Shown here: positions 38,445 through 51,393 of the stretch, in pieces
Layout of the letters: every line of letters starts with the position of its first letter
Position numbering within the stretch: the stretch's first letter is position 1
The notes under the pieces: model-generated
What the model saw: the letters and a program-made list of their open reading frames with translations, nothing else
Told to the model about the DNA's origin: nothing
Databases searched by the model: none
Source of the DNA: Aphelenchoides besseyi
Lineage: Eukaryota; Nematoda; Chromadorea; Rhabditida; Aphelenchoididae
Reading direction: 5' to 3'
Assembly (NCBI GenBank): GCA_024699855.1
Contig: JAMPIQ010000001.1
Span: 11,470,001 to 11,534,000 of the forward strand
Length of the DNA: 64,000 nt
Program-made: the position numbers and the translations under genes

Positions 38445-39276
38445 TTAAGTGACTTTCTTGTTTTTGTCACCACCTCCGAGTACTTTCTTGCGTTGATTGA
38501 ACATGTGAGTGTACATCGGAGGAAAACCGGGCAAATAATAGAGAGCTAGAGCAATAACAACGTAATAAAACGAAAAGCCCATGTTAGCTGCGTTGGGCAT
38601 CTCGATCGTGTAGTGCTTTTTGCGAGAAATCTCGTTCAAAGCAGCCAACATCGTAATGACTTCTCCTGATGCTCCAAGTGGATACAAAGCAATGAAAAAC
38701 GTGTACCTGAAATCGTTGAATAGCAATCTTCCAGTACGAAGATACTCACCGACACCAAACTAACAAGTGTGGAACGGCATTGAGCAAATTAAGTGCGTAA
38801 AACGAGTATCGAACAACTTCGGTGATAGACCAGGCAACAAGAAGCATCGGAACTCCAATACTGTCACGAGACTGAAACAGAAGAACTTAGAACAACAATC
38901 GCGGATAAAATGCTTACCGATGGGACCTTATTCAAAATGCACCAAACAACAAAAACACGCGAGAAAACCTGAGTAACAACCGTTGCAATTGGTGACTTCA
39001 CGATTCCCATCACCGCGTGAACAATCTGAATTCTTTGTTGCAAGCATTTCAACTCGAAATTTACCTCCAAAATCGCTGCAGTTTGAAACACTTGAAGTTC
39101 CCATTCGACCGTGTTGTAAATTTGCTTATACGACAAACCATCGACTAAACCGAAAACGGTTTTCAACAAAATCGAACCCCAACTGGAATTTCATTGTCAT
39201 GAGACTAGAAACCTCAAACCAACCCAACAACTTGAATTGCATTGTAACCAAACAGATACAAATCTATGGGTTTCAT
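38445..39276 (-). CDS. hpo-8: Very-long-chain 3-hydroxyacyl-CoA dehydratase (HACD/PTPLA)
   Basis: Third step of fatty-acid elongation in the endoplasmic reticulum. The start chosen, MKPIDLYLFGYNAIQ, is joined via a GTTGGT donor to WGSILLKTV, matching the N-terminus of short animal HACDs. Conserved blocks follow: YNTVEWELQVFQTAAILE, IVHAVMGIVKSP, VFSRVFVVW, and the active-site stretch RYTFFIALYPLGASGE with the catalytic Tyr and Glu in place. The end has the usual multi-membrane pattern and a basic KVLGGGDKNKKVT tail like an ER retrieval signal. The gene name follows the C. elegans orthologue and is tentative. Confidence 0.88.
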
Positions 39277-39607
39277 TTCGATCTGAAAAATTCAAGAACA
39301 ATAACTCGGACGTTAATGGAAATCGAACAAGCAAAAAGATCGAACGAAAAATCACACCACTTTCGATGGTTCGCAGAAACTTTGTTTGTGCAAAAATGAA
39401 CGTTATCGAACTGCGGAAGTCATCCCATGGAAACCGACGATAAGCACAACAAAAATACTTTTTATTCGACAAAGCTTATTAACTTCTCCCGCCACATTCA
39501 CACGAAACCGCAAATAGTTGGCAACACGTATAAAAGCTTAAGAGATCTGTACAATTCAAAGTTGTAATACGGAGATATAGGAGGTTGAAAGAGTGAAATG
39601 TGGAGGT

Positions 39608-42188
39608 TTAACGTTTTTCTTCTTCTTCAACGGAAATCAATGGTGTTCGACTGGTCGAATTTCCATCGGTCAAATTATTGGAAGACTGCGGTTCCACTTG
39701 GTCGTCGTTTGATTGTCGGATATTTCGTGTGTCCACCAAAACTTGACTGATACGTCCCGGCGCAGAAAATGTCGGACCTTTAAGCTCAGCACCATCCTCT
39801 GTAGTTGCATAATCATTTATTGTAAATGAGTTTGTGTTACCGGATTTTTGTTTCGTCGCTTCGTAGGGCAGCGGTTCCACTTCCTCGGTGATCAAAGTCG
39901 AAATACTGGGAACATGCTCTTGGTTATTCAACGGACTTCGAATGTAATTTTGCTCCTGTAGCTGAATTTTCCATCATAATCACTATTCGTTTATCTTACC
40001 GTTAGATCATCTGGAATTCCATCACGATGATTACGAATTGTTGGACTTGAGCGTCTGGGTCTCATATTAATCTTCTGTTTGCTTCCCGGTATAGATTTTG
40101 GACGACTAATTGACGATTGAGGACTTCGTTGCATTGAGCTGAACAATAAGTTGATTCGTCGGGTTTTCACTTACAATTTCGAAGTAGAACTACGCTTTCG
40201 GCTCATCCGAGAATTAAGCGAATTTTTCGAACCGAGTGTTTGTCTTGACGTTCCCAATGGTAGTCCGGCTAAACGTCCTTTAAGTCGAAGTGTAACATTA
40301 TACTGCCTAAAAGTACAATCGAATAAAGTTTTGATCTAATTGAAACCTACGTGCTTCCATTAGAGCGCTGATCGGCTTCAACTTCATCTTCTTCTTCGTC
40401 GCTCAAATCAGCTGTTTGTGATTCACTAATCGCATTGTCTGAATCTTCATCTTTGGGTTCTTTTGGAGCATCATCAGTTGGACTGTCGACTTGACAAAAG
40501 ATTAATGAACACAAAAATTGAACGTACTTTTTGACTTGCGATTGCGCACTTTCCGCTGCCGAAATTTGCTGTCAATCGAATTCAATGTCTCGCGTAAACC
40601 AATTGCTGCTTCTTCATCAATTGGTGTCATTTGCTCGGGAAGATTCCATTCAGCTAACTTCTCGGATACACTCATGGCATTTGTCGAACCAAAGAATGGA
40701 TCTTTGCGATAGTTTGCTGATGCTTGAGTGTATGGCAAATCAATTTCGATATCATTCCACAAAGCATCTTTTGTGGGTTTCGGCGTGTTCCGATACAACT
40801 GATCGACAATCAAATACGAGACTTGTATGTTCCGATCGATGATCCAGTTCAATTCGAAGTCTGTGTGATTACCGCGCTTTACTTCACTCTTCCAAGACCG
40901 TAATCTTTATGTTGCTTCTCTCACAAACCTTCATCTTTTCACAATGAAACATTCTTCTTAACACTGCATGAAGGATGCAAGCGAAGATTGTGGTGTTGAA
41001 GAGTGAAGTAAATTTTACCATCATCATCGGATCCGAACGGACAAATCATGGCCTCGGCCACTTTCAACCATCCGACGTAGAATAGAAACTGGAAAATCGT
41101 AAATATAGGTACATAGTAATCGACGCCATTGTTGGTTGCATCATTTGGAATTGGACTTTTGTACAAGAACTGACGACCGAACAAGCACGAGGCAAAGAAA
41201 CTGTATACTGCAATAGCAACAACCTAAAAACAAATGTTCGATAAAACAATAAAGCTGGACACTTAATTGAGTGTACGCCAACGGTACCGATATCCAATCG
41301 TATGACCAAACGGTTCCACACGCATTTCTGAATTCGATCATGTCGTCAATTAATGATTTCAAATGGAGATCCTATAAACAAAAATACTAAAACTATAGAA
41401 CACTAACTAACATCATGAATTCGTCCTTCTTTACGAGCAAGCATCGCCAATTGACCAAACCAATGCGCTGGTATCCACCATAATCCTAGAAGTCAAATGT
41501 AATTCCACCAACAACTGCATTCAAACCGTGAGGTGTTTGCGTGGTTTCCAATGCCATTTTTTCTTCTCCTGTCATAATTCCTGCCTCCAACATGTGTTCC
41601 AATGTGGGGAAACGTTTTTTGATGATAGTGGACGTTTGTTGGAACGTCAAACAAGAAATCAGATTCAAATAGCGCACCAATGATCTTCTGATCATTCGTC
41701 CGCGTTCATCCGCTCCTTGAACATAAGCAGAAATCCCAATCGCAAGTCTAAAAACAATAATCACCACTGTAATGAGTCGATTTGAAGTTACTTGTCCGGC
41801 CACGGAATCTGGAAAAACAAATAAAATGCAAAAAACTTGAAACTCACAGCCAAATACTGCTGCCACCAACGTCCGACTACAAAACTCAAATAGAAACCGA
41901 GAACAAAAGTAATTGGAACAACGGAGAGAAACTCTCGACAGTACGTTGCAAACGATTCAAAACGTCTAAACGCATAAATTCTAATGGTTATCATTCGCAT
42001 CGATCTTACCGCTTCCATGGATCGTCAAACACGTAGCGATAAAGAACGGCGATTGTATAGTACATGACCAAGAATGATGCCAACTCCCGATACATCAATT
42101 TGTACGCCGAACCTCTCCATCGTCCGAGCAACTTGAAGAATCCCCAAAATCGCGCTCTACTTACTTCCAATGTGTAAGTGATAGTCAT
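39608..42188 (-). CDS. Bestrophin anion channel
   Basis: Calcium-activated chloride/bicarbonate channel. The N-terminus [20 protein letters not shown] is followed by [20 protein letters not shown], the hallmark bestrophin block. Later come [38 protein letters not shown], and the Ca-clasp formed across an intron (about 40867-41010) as [17 protein letters not shown]. The C-terminal tail (39608-40800) is long, acidic and Ser-rich without known motifs, as in worm bestrophins. Start ATG 42186-42188. About ten introns of 40-60 nt. Confidence 0.92.
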
Positions 42189-42491
42189 AATTGTTTCTTT
42201 TTATGAATGATAGCAAAAAGCCAATAGCTCATTTAAATGTCCAACTGATGGATTCATTCGCTAAAGCAAACAACGAATAGCGGCGGCGGACAAACGAATG
42301 CGGCAAAAACACAGCGGCTTGAAAAAAGCTGCTTGGCCGTGGACGCTTTCAGTCGACCAATTTCCCTTCGGATTATTGCATTCATTCGGACCCTTTTCTT
42401 TTACTCCGAGCAATCCGGTCGATAGAGCACGACGATTGAACACGTTTATTAATCAAACAGCAACTCGATAATCACATAGAAATAAGAAGAT
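42189..42491. other. Upstream region of bestrophin
   Basis: About 300 bp between two leftward genes. It should contain the bestrophin promoter and the 3' end of the next gene. A CGGCGGCGGACAAACG block near 42282 stands out as locally GC-rich. No gene was recognised. Confidence 0.35.
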
Positions 42492-43063
42492 TTAACAGGA
42501 ACCGAAAAGACTAACAAAAACCTAAAAAGCAAAAGTTGGCGTAAAACGTAGTGTTTTCATTTTTACCTTAGACTCCGTAAAAGCCAGTTGTTTTCCCATA
42601 TAGGTGACCATAAACTCGATGATTTCGCCCTGTTCAACAACAATGTTTTCCTCCTTCAGATAAACGACAACGCGACGACTGAGAACAACGGTCTAAACAA
42701 ATAACGTGGCTACATTTCAATGACTTTCATTCTTACATTTGCGTACATGGTCGGATGAATGGCTTTCAAATATCCAGTAACATACGCTTGCACTATCATC
42801 TAGAACGACCTATTAAATAGACAAAATCTTGTCTGCTTTACCGCTGTTTGATGATTATTAAGTGGTCCATTTGCACTTGATTTGTGATGTGACTGTTGAG
42901 ACTTCTGCTGACTACTAGCATCGAATTGTTGTTGAGTGTTGGGAACACAAGCTGAAGATCCACGAGCAGAAGTTCGTTGTGTCATTTGATTGCGATCGAT
43001 CTTTTCTGTTGATTGTGCTTTTTGAACATCCGACGGTAATTTCTGAGAAGTGGAAGTTGACAT
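42492..43063 (-). CDS. Unrecognised small protein, Gln/Ser-rich N-terminus
   Basis: ATG 43061-43063 opens a Ser/Gln-rich, probably disordered N-terminus (ends LNNHQTA), then introns join MIVQAYVTGYLKAIHPTMY, TVVLSRRVVVYLKEENIVVE and GEIIEFMVTYMGKQLAFTES. A short last exon ends at 42492-42494 (TAA). About 140 residues. The C-terminal half looks folded (alternating beta-like strands, no membrane segment), but I do not recognise the family. The start lies only about 23 nt after the stop of the small gene upstream, so the two may share one transcript. Confidence 0.55.
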
Positions 43064-43086
43064 GTTCGGAAGCAAATTGAAAGTGA

Positions 43087-43311
43087 CTACGTTCTTAGCT
43101 GTTTTCTGTTGGTATTTTCACTATCAGACTCATCACTTTTCTTGTGCGTAAGATCACGAGCCAACTAAAATGATGCACAATTATCATCAACAAAGTCATT
43201 TACCTTTGCACGTTGATATGCCTTCACTGTTCGCTCAAGCGAACGTTTACTTTCCCGAAGTTGTGTCTTTCGATCAAATTGCTGAGAATTCCATTTCCTT
43301 TTCCCTTTCAT
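43087..43311 (-). CDS. Unrecognised 61-residue basic helical protein
   Basis: Exon 1 (43204-43311) starts at ATG 43309-43311 and reads MKGKRKWNSQQFDRK then LRESKRSLERTVKAYQRAK. A 39-nt intron leads to LARDLTHKKSDESDSE and a TAG at 43087-43089. The Lys/Arg-rich heptad-like pattern predicts one long charged helix. The alternative is that a GTAGTC..TCTCAG intron at 43043-43090 removes this stop and extends the protein in another frame. Family not recognised. Confidence 0.4.
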
Positions 43312-43997
43312 AGTTGCATACCCTACGTTACAGTTGCGAAAAGCCACAAATCTTGAAGTTAGACTTTCCACCCGGTGTCCGTTTTTAAGAAACTAATCAT
43401 CGACAACAAATGGTAAACGATTCAACTTCCCACTTCAGACTCTAAATTCGGATAGCATCAAGCATATTCACCAAACTTATAGCATCAAATACCTAAGAAA
43501 TAGTTCATTACAATGTGTTAGAACTGAGAAAAGACAAAATGGTTGAAAGGATACAAACGATAATTGAAGCGTCGTGGTAATTGTAAGTTATATTCTCGTT
43601 TTCGTTTATAGCAAACATAATTCCGAAGTGTCTGTTTGTTTTTGTCGTTTTCGTTATTTGCTTCCTATCTCTGTAGTCTAATCATAAAAGCTAGAGTAGA
43701 GCATTTGTTTTGGTCAAGTTCTGTAGTTAAGTTCACAATGAACGTTTGCGGTTTCAGCCGGAATTCATCTCAATTGGCTCATTTCACAAGATGTTGGCTT
43801 TGTGCTCAGGAATTGCTTTTTGGAACGCGTGAAAGCGGTCGAATTTTGGTGTTTTCGATTCCACTAATTCCAACTGACCAAGTGAGTCCTTTCTTTTTGG
43901 TTTGTATGTCCAAACTTTAGAAGCAATGAATTCTATTTCACTTATTTGAACGCTGTCAATTCGTTTCGCTTTTCTAATGTTGGTCGAAGGTGTCGAA
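43312..43997. other. Divergent intergenic region
   Basis: About 690 bp between a leftward small gene and the rightward TSC22 gene, so it likely holds both promoters. A 94-codon plus-strand frame (43636-43920) and a 74-codon minus frame overlap here. Neither has recognisable motifs, and they may be a TSC22 upstream exon or chance. Confidence 0.4.
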
Positions 43998-45369
43998 ATG
44001 GCTGCCAATAAGCCGCGTTATTTTCAAGTAAATCGACTGAACGATTTTCAACTCAAACGTCTCTTTTAGGTCGTTCCCGTACCCGGCGTATTTACCCGCG
44101 GTCGTTGGGAGTGTTGGGACTACAAGGAGGGAGATAAACGAACCGATTCCAAAGCGAACGACATTCTTGTTTTCGACAAGAACTCGATTTTGGCATCAGC
44201 AAACGGCGTCGATCATCCTACGGACGGCAACAATCCGGCAACCATTCCGTTGACCAATCTCGTGACCAATGCGGCAACTCTCACACACAACGGAACGAAT
44301 TCTGCTTCGGTCTCACCATCGTCTTCTGCCATAGGAATCAACACCGAGAATACGGATACTATAGTGGTGACTTCTGTAGCGCAGAACTCACGCGATGCAC
44401 CAACCAACGTGGTTTCGGTATATTTGCAATTCTAGATTGATCATTTAACTTTGCCTCCGTCAACTTTTTTCGTATTTCTTTCTTTTGCTTTTTTACGTTT
44501 GCTTTTTAGGATTCAACACTTTTGGAAAGCGCACAACAGTTTACAATGACATCCGTGAATTCGGGCGAATCTGTGGTTCTTCCATCCGTAGATCAACTAA
44601 CAATCATAGGAGCTTTGGATGCAACGGTTATTTTTCGTTCTTATTTACACTTCTTTTTATTACAAGCCATCTTTGCAACGTGATCACATTGCTGCTTTTA
44701 GAACAAACCCACGACCGTTGTTTCATCGACTTCAAATGCCAACGGATTGGCATCATCGGGTTCAGCAAAAAACTTGACCAAACTTACCGAAGAAACGGAA
44801 ACGTAACTGCCAGTCAAATGTACTGAAAATGTTTTTGTTTTAGCAGCAATATCGGATTGTTAGCCACTGGTGGAACGAATGTTGTTGCAATTGACAACAA
44901 AATCGAACAGGTTCGGAATCAACACGCTCATTTCATTGATCATATGATTTAGGCGATGGATCTCGTCAAAACCCACTTGACGTTTGCCGTTCGTGAAGAA
45001 GTGGAGCAGCTCAAGTCGACAATTGCCGACTTGGAAGGACGAGTGAGTTCAATTTTATTAGCAACCTTAAAAAGATTTTTGCCGTTTAAGGTCACAATGC
45101 TTGAGAGCGAGAATCAGTTGTTGAAACAGTTTGCACCGGCGGATGTTGTGGCCAATTTGGGAAGCATAATTCAAACTCGAACTACAGTCGCATCGATTCC
45201 CACAATGACCACGATCACCAACACTGTCGCGCAGTCCGAGCAAACCGCTTCTTCAACGGTCGATCATCTCACATCTCAATCGCTAACTCAAGTGCAATCT
45301 CAATTACCGAATTCAACATCTCAAGTGATTTCCATTCCAACAAACACTCCAGCCGATGATCACTCGTGA
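43998..45369 (+). CDS. TSC22-domain leucine-zipper protein
   Basis: Homologue of TSC22D/bunched transcriptional regulators. The first exons give MAANKPRYFQ joined to VVPVPGVFTRGRWECWDY, the N-terminal box of long TSC22 isoforms. A long Ser/Thr/Asn-rich disordered stretch follows. The C-terminal exons have TNVVAIDNKIEQAMDLVKTH and LTFAVREEVEQLKSTI, the TSC box, leading into the leucine zipper (LEGRVTMLESENQLLKQFAP). Stop TGA 45367-45369. Having both boxes identifies a long isoform. The worm counterpart is tsct-1, tentative here. Confidence 0.88.
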
Positions 45370-47271
45370 TTGAAATGAACACTGTTGACCAATCAATGTG
45401 CAATTGCTGTATACCCCGAATTCATTCCATTCATTCTATCTTTCAAGTTATGGCTTTCGTCTTTGCGGGAATCTTTGATTTGGCGAGTTTCAACGATTTT
45501 GCGGCCATTAAATCCCTACGCAGTATTGTCTTCTAGTCAAATCCGCGTGCTTGTAACTTTCATTCTTATCATTCGTGCTATCTTCACAATTTTACTAACG
45601 TTGTTGTTACCAGGCTAAAATTTTCTAGTAAAATCGAACGATGAAACTTGTTTTTGATCGAGAAAAACAACACCGTAATACGAGGTGAATAATCAAACAA
45701 AGAGACGTGGGCTTCGAACTCTTTAAAGTTTGTTTCGACGGCAATTTAAGTTCAAGAAGCACCTTTGACGTAGAATTAAATCGGCGAACGTTCGCGCGCT
45801 TTGTTGCTGGTCATCGGTAAGAAGAGCAATTTCGGTCTCAACTTTCTCCCTTCAATCTCCAGTCACGTTGTAAAAGACGAGCGAATTGGGGAAATAGATG
45901 TTGGAGCGATCTTTGTTGCCTCCTTTCACAGCAGCAAATCATCGATGTACGAAAAAGGCCGACGAGCTGATCCATTGATTGCAAGGTTGTTTCGATCGTG
46001 GGTGCGTGTTTAAAGAAAATGCTTTTTTAAAGGTCGTTGACGCCAACTTCACGTTTTGCGCTTACAATTGCGTATTTCCGTCTCATCGAAATTGTTTTCA
46101 CTGTGAAGCGAATTGATCACTTGTTTCTGTAGGCTGATTCGCGTTTTGCATAGTCGCATTCATACAGTTTTTGCTATGTCATGAGCTTCGGTTCATTTCT
46201 GACGATCGGAAATTGCCTGCAATTACTTCGCAAGTACTTTATAGTCCGATTTCGCTTACCCGCAATCATTTGGCATCATAAGACATTTCATAGTTTGTAA
46301 CCAAATGACCTAATTGATGTTGTTATGGCGCAGACAAAAGATTTGGAAACCGTTGAAGTAATCTACTAATTAAAAGTTGTTGTTACAAAAGAACTGTGGA
46401 ACGCAAACGATTGTCGTCATTAAAATCGAAGGTTCTTTGGCGAACATCGACCGTCTGACTCGTTTTCTTTTCGATTATTCTCGGAAGTTTCGTCAAATTT
46501 AGCTTTTAATTCAATTCAACATCCTTCAAAAGCTCTACAAACGAGGGCGTTCGCTTTCGCAGTAACGAGCGTGTTTACAATGAGATACATCAGACGACGA
46601 ATAACCACGATCATGTTCGGCAAATTGCTTGGAATTATTTTAATAAACGAGCTACGTCTTCGATGTTCGAATTACAACCACATGGAAGTTGGTTCCGGTC
46701 GAGTAAATTTGTGTAATGACGTGATGTTTATTTCGACTGCGCCAGTTCACTTATGCAACCGGATTCACGCGATCAGGATTCACGGAGTTTCGGTTTTTGC
46801 TCATCCATCGCAAAAGGTTGTGAGAAAACGGGGGAGTTGTCACGCGCATATGGAAACCTTCCATTTCATGTTCGACGTTTTGGATTTGAGAAACTGGTCA
46901 AGAAGTCGCCGAAACGGCAAGTGGTTTCTAGTTGATGGCGTAACGGCGAACTACAAATATTTCAAGTTCTCTCTCGACCTTGATCGGTTATTATTAGTTC
47001 CGAACCTAACAGTTCACTGTGTAATTTTATTTCAAGTGTTGTAATACGCGTTCGTTTTTTCTGAACGTCCCTATTGTCTCCAAATAGCTAAAGAAGCAGC
47101 CATTTCAGCGCGTATTGTCATTTCGAATCTACGATCGATCATTTCAATGTGATTTGAAATGTTGTTTAAATATTTGTTGTCATTCATTACTTCACGGATC
47201 ATTAGTCACTAGAGCTCTTAATGTCGCGAAATGTTTGTGAATCGAGTCATTAGACGTTTGCAGTTAGGGAA
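45370..47271. other. Long intergenic region with orphan open frames
   Basis: About 1.9 kb between two same-strand genes. It contains three fairly long plus-strand frames: 45385-45618 (hydrophobic), 45801-46013, and 46571-47044 (157 codons uninterrupted, basic with a hydrophobic start). None has a motif I recognise, and no clear splice pattern links them. The first may simply be the TSC22 3' UTR. The region should also hold the transporter promoter. Confidence 0.4.
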
Positions 47272-50200
47272 ATGGTCCAACGATTGCACGTTTTTCTTGG
47301 TCTTTTTGCTTTTGTTTCGTATCTTGAAACAATCGGCAACACATACACGGTTGCTTCAATTCAAAGTATCGAACGTCAATTTCACATCTCGTCTAAACTT
47401 TCTGGTTTTCTCGTCAGTGCTCGTAAGTTATGGTATCAAACAAAAAGCTTAACAGCAGATTTAAGATGAACTTTCCTACGTGCCGACCGTCATTTTCATT
47501 TCCTATTTCGGTTAGTTGACTATAAATATAACATACGACCATAAGGTTGTGTAGCTTTAACTTATCAATTGAAGACCTTAAACGGTCTGTTGAGTGATTA
47601 TGGAAGTTAAAAATGTTGAGTAAAAGCAATGTTTGTAGGTTCTAGAGGCAACAGAGCGCGATGGATAGGCGTTGGAACACTGATCATGGCGGCTGCAAAG
47701 ATTATTATTGCTAGTTAGTTATATATAGGACAAATAATGTTAAAGCAACGACCATTCAGCATCCAACTTCATGTTTCCGACCATAAATCCGGAAGTTAAT
47801 TTAACGGAAATTGGAGTTCGTCTTATGCCCGAACCACTTCTTTTAACTTCTGACGCAACACTTCGTGATTATTTTAATTACGAGTTAATCCGAGATCGTA
47901 TTCCAATGCGAATTCGTGATCGAGTTCTCGAACAAGTCGAAATGTCAAATACGAAGACCTCGGATTTCGAAGCTCGTGGAGATTCTCCTCAAGGAATTAC
48001 GTATAACAACCATACAGAAAGTTTCTATTCTATCGACGAGCCATTGATTTCACAGGTGAGTTGAAAGATAGCTATTTTAATAAGCGCTTCTTGAAGGCCT
48101 TCGTGCATATGGATCTTGTGTTGCGAGGGACCGAAGATGAACGACCATTACTCGATGTTTTACGTCAATTCGTACAGAAACGTAATGACGCTACTACACC
48201 TCAGCTTTCTGGTGGAAACATCTCTCTTAGTTCGGACATACAAGCACTTCGCAAGTCCGCGTCCGCTCCATTCGATTTCTGTAACCGAATGGTCAACGAC
48301 TTGCGAGATGCTTTAAAAGTGAGTAACCGTATGCCATCTTAGCGTTAAAATATTCAGGCATTGAGTTGCGATCAAAATAACTCGGGAAATGGACCGTTGT
48401 TTATTATTTTCCTGTCGATGATAACCCTTGGAATTGGTCAGTTTAGTTCTACAAGACCCGTCAAAATCATAACACTTTAGGCAGAACAATGCCCTGGGCA
48501 TTGGGGATTCCGCTCATTGAGTATGTTAACAAACAAACTGCATTGTAATCACGAATTTTAAGTGATAATGCCAAGAACAGCTCGACACCCGTTTATTTTG
48601 CAGTTATTTCATTCATTAAAATTCTCGGACCGATTTGTGGATTCCTTATTGGTTCCGTAATCAATAAGCTCTATTACACGTGGCCATGTATACCATACTT
48701 AACGTATCGCTCTTCATTGTTTTGTTTTAGCTTCCGGACCAGCTGGTTTAACTCCTGCTGATCCAACTTGGATTGGTGCTTGGTGGTTGGGATTCTTGTT
48801 GATTGGAATATCGATGATTCCCGGATCGTTGGCGTTGTATTTCTTTCCGGAATCGTCGCGGTATGTCATAACAAGCGATATCAACGACACAAGCGTTTTT
48901 GCAGGAAAAACAAAGTGGCAGATAAGAATACAGCAAAACCGAAATTGAACGCAAATGGAACCGAAAAGATGAAGCTGACATTATACGATCGACATGTGAA
49001 ATCAAAAGACGATGCAAACAAAACGAAGAAAGAACGATTGCGAGAGTTTGCTCAATCGTACAAAGAAGTTTTGCAATCGCGTGTTTATACGAGCTCTGTA
49101 ATCGGACGTGTGATGGATGTTCTCGCGTTTAAAGGATATCTAGTGTTCTTGCCGAAATATTTGGAAAATCATTTCGGTATTCCACAGTACAGAGTTCATT
49201 CGCTCATGGGTAGGAGGCACAAAACTCGACTGAAAACACTTCGCTTATTTCAGCGATGTTTGGAGTTTTTGGTTTCGCTTGTGGAGCAATGACCGGCGGT
49301 AAGTAGAAGATGGATAATCGAATTTACGATTAGCGTAGGCTTTATTATGCGAAGATTCAAGTTGAATGGTCGTGGGGCAACACTATTCATTTTCGTCGTT
49401 TCACTTATCAACACACTGCTTTTCTTTAGTAAAGCGTTTATCGGATGTCACTCAGTCGTGAATTCTATTGGTTTACATGGACAGTAAGATGCACGTACAC
49501 GATTAAAATGTTTTTGTGATGCTTAGGCCTACCAACTTCAACTATTCAAAAACTTGCAATATGGAGTGTGGTTGTGAGTCTGCTCGCCTGTTTCCAGTTT
49601 GTGATGCGTCCGGTCATCCATTCTACTCGCCGTGTCATGCCGGTTGTCGTCATGTTTCAGTTATCGATTTGTCGTCGTACAAACTGGTTAGTTAACGTAA
49701 AACGACTAAAATTTTTTGAACAATTTGGCGAGTATCAGTTAGCTTACTTCCGACTGTTTTCAGGAGTTCAGCGAATGTGATTGTGCGCCGGGTGGTGTGG
49801 TAAAAAAAGAATTTTGCCACGATAACTGTCGCGGAATGACCATACTCTTCTTTGTTACTGTAATTTCTGGAGCTTATGCTGCCGGTAAATTGAAAAAGTT
49901 GTAAACTTCTTGATTGTAAACATTTAGGTTGTGCCTTGGTGCCCGGAATGATGATACTTTTGCGGTAAAACTAATCACTAGTAACCATTTTCAATGAGAC
50001 AATTTTAGAGCTGTACCTCCATCTACCCGTTCGATTTCCCTTGGACTTCAAGGCTTCTTGATTAGCTTATTTGGAACATTGCCGTCGCCGTTCTTGTGGG
50101 GATCGATTATTGATAGCGCTTGCATGGTGACTACGAGAAAATAGAAGAGAGTAAGAATTGAGTTTGCAGGTTTGGGATTCTGTCTGTCAAAATCGAGGAA

Positions 50201-50456
50201 CGTGTATAATTTACGATCCGGCTAAACTTCGTGTGCGGTCTGTTAGGGCGGTGATTGGAGTTAAAGTGAGCTTGTTGTTTACAGAATGCACTTAACTTAC
50301 GCGGGTATTCGACTTATATCAACACTTAACGATTTGTACGTTTTCGCTCACGCAAAACATTTGAATTTGTTGGACGAGAAGAGCGAAGCAGATGAGGAAG
50401 AGGCGGAGAAGTCTGTGGTCAAAGAGAATATTGCAATGAACGTGATCACCGAGTAA
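47272..50456 (+). CDS. Organic anion transporter polypeptide (OATP/SLCO) homologue
   Basis: Twelve-membrane-segment transporter of the major facilitator type. It starts MVQRLHVFLGLFAFVSYLET with TIGNTYTVASIQSIERQF and HISSKLSGFLVSA, the classic OATP opening (IEKRF..SS..G-like). Further blocks include ELSYVPTVIFISYF, GSRGNRARWIGVGTLI, TPADPTWIGAWWLGFLLIG-like sequence (about 48755) and FPESS. The large extracellular Kazal-like loop is visible as NMECGCESARLFPVCDASG and HPFYSPCHAGC with ECDCAPGG and CHDNCR (49555-49830). The C-terminus is acidic. About 15 exons. Stop TAA 50454-50456. Confidence 0.88.
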
Positions 50457-50623
50457 ACTTTGTTGTTATTGCTCATCACAAGTGTTTACGGGTTGTCTTA
50501 GGTTTACGAATAAAATTCGTTTATTTTTCACCGAAAATGTACATGCACCAATTGATTAGTTCAGCGTGAAATTTGGCTCAAAGAATACCCGTGTAATGAA
50601 AGAAAGTTTGGGGGATCGATAGT

Positions 50624-51202
50624 TCATCCCAAGAATTGTTGCAATCGAGTGTACGCACGTGCTTCGACGGCTTTTCGTCGCCATGAAACGAAAACGTAGA
50701 ACATTCCTGACCAGGACAAAACAACTCCAGCGAACAGATTGAAGCGAACAAATGACTTCATTTGTTTCGAATAACACGCCGTTAAAAATGTCTTATTATT
50801 GGCACCACAGAGGAATTTGTTGTAATAGCCGGTTTCAGCACAGTAACCTGAACAATCGGCAAATCAAATTTAAAACGATTGAAACGAACTCGATTGCAAC
50901 GCGTTGATCTCAAATGAAGAACATGGTCGACATTCTTCGATCAAATTTAAGGTTTCCGTTTGTTGGCATTCCGCAGAATGCGATCCATCGAGTGTCTGAA
51001 ACAGTTTGATGAGTACCGGGAACACCCTTTGATAACATACTTTTGCATCAGGAGTAATCAGTTTTCCATTTTGCAACAGCTGACGAGAAGCAGCCAACTC
51101 ACTATCCTCAACGTATTCTTCGAAAAATAAGATGATCAGCGACGACACGAGCAGTGCAACAATTAGCATAAGCATTCGTTTCGTTGTTATCGTTTCGAGC
51201 AT
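50624..51202 (-). CDS. JTB (jumping translocation breakpoint) homologue
   Basis: Small type-I membrane protein. An N-terminal signal/anchor (LMLIVALLVSSLIILFFEE) is followed by a lumenal domain with CRPCSSFEI and, after an intron at about 50849-50889, YCAETGYYNKFLC and CYSKQ. A second hydrophobic segment and a basic cytosolic tail (SWRRKAVEARAYTRLQQFLG) end the protein. The motif EECxPCSxF, then TGYxxKxxC, then a single membrane helix is the JTB signature. About 180 residues, longer than human JTB (146). It is divergent from the ground-like gene, with 191 bp between start codons. Confidence 0.7.
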
Positions 51203-51393
51203 TTCAATATCGAATCTAAAACTACCAATTGTTTACATTACAATCGTGTATCGTTGTGAATTAACGCGAAGTAGATTGTTTGTTGACAATGTAAACGAGT
51301 GCCGAACTTACGCCACTTGTTTGCGCGAAGGAAAAACAAATAAATCGGATATTATTCAATTAACTAAAAGTGCATTCGAATTCATAGCTCATC
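51203..51393. promoter_or_regulatory. Short bidirectional promoter region
   Basis: Only 191 bp separate the start codons of the JTB homologue and the ground-like gene, which are transcribed away from each other, so promoter elements must be shared or tightly packed. No TATA box is obvious. Confidence 0.4.

Noticed and set aside
45385..45618. Hydrophobic 77-codon frame just after TSC22
   Set aside because: It begins 16 bp after the TSC22 stop, has no splice context, and is best explained as 3' UTR.
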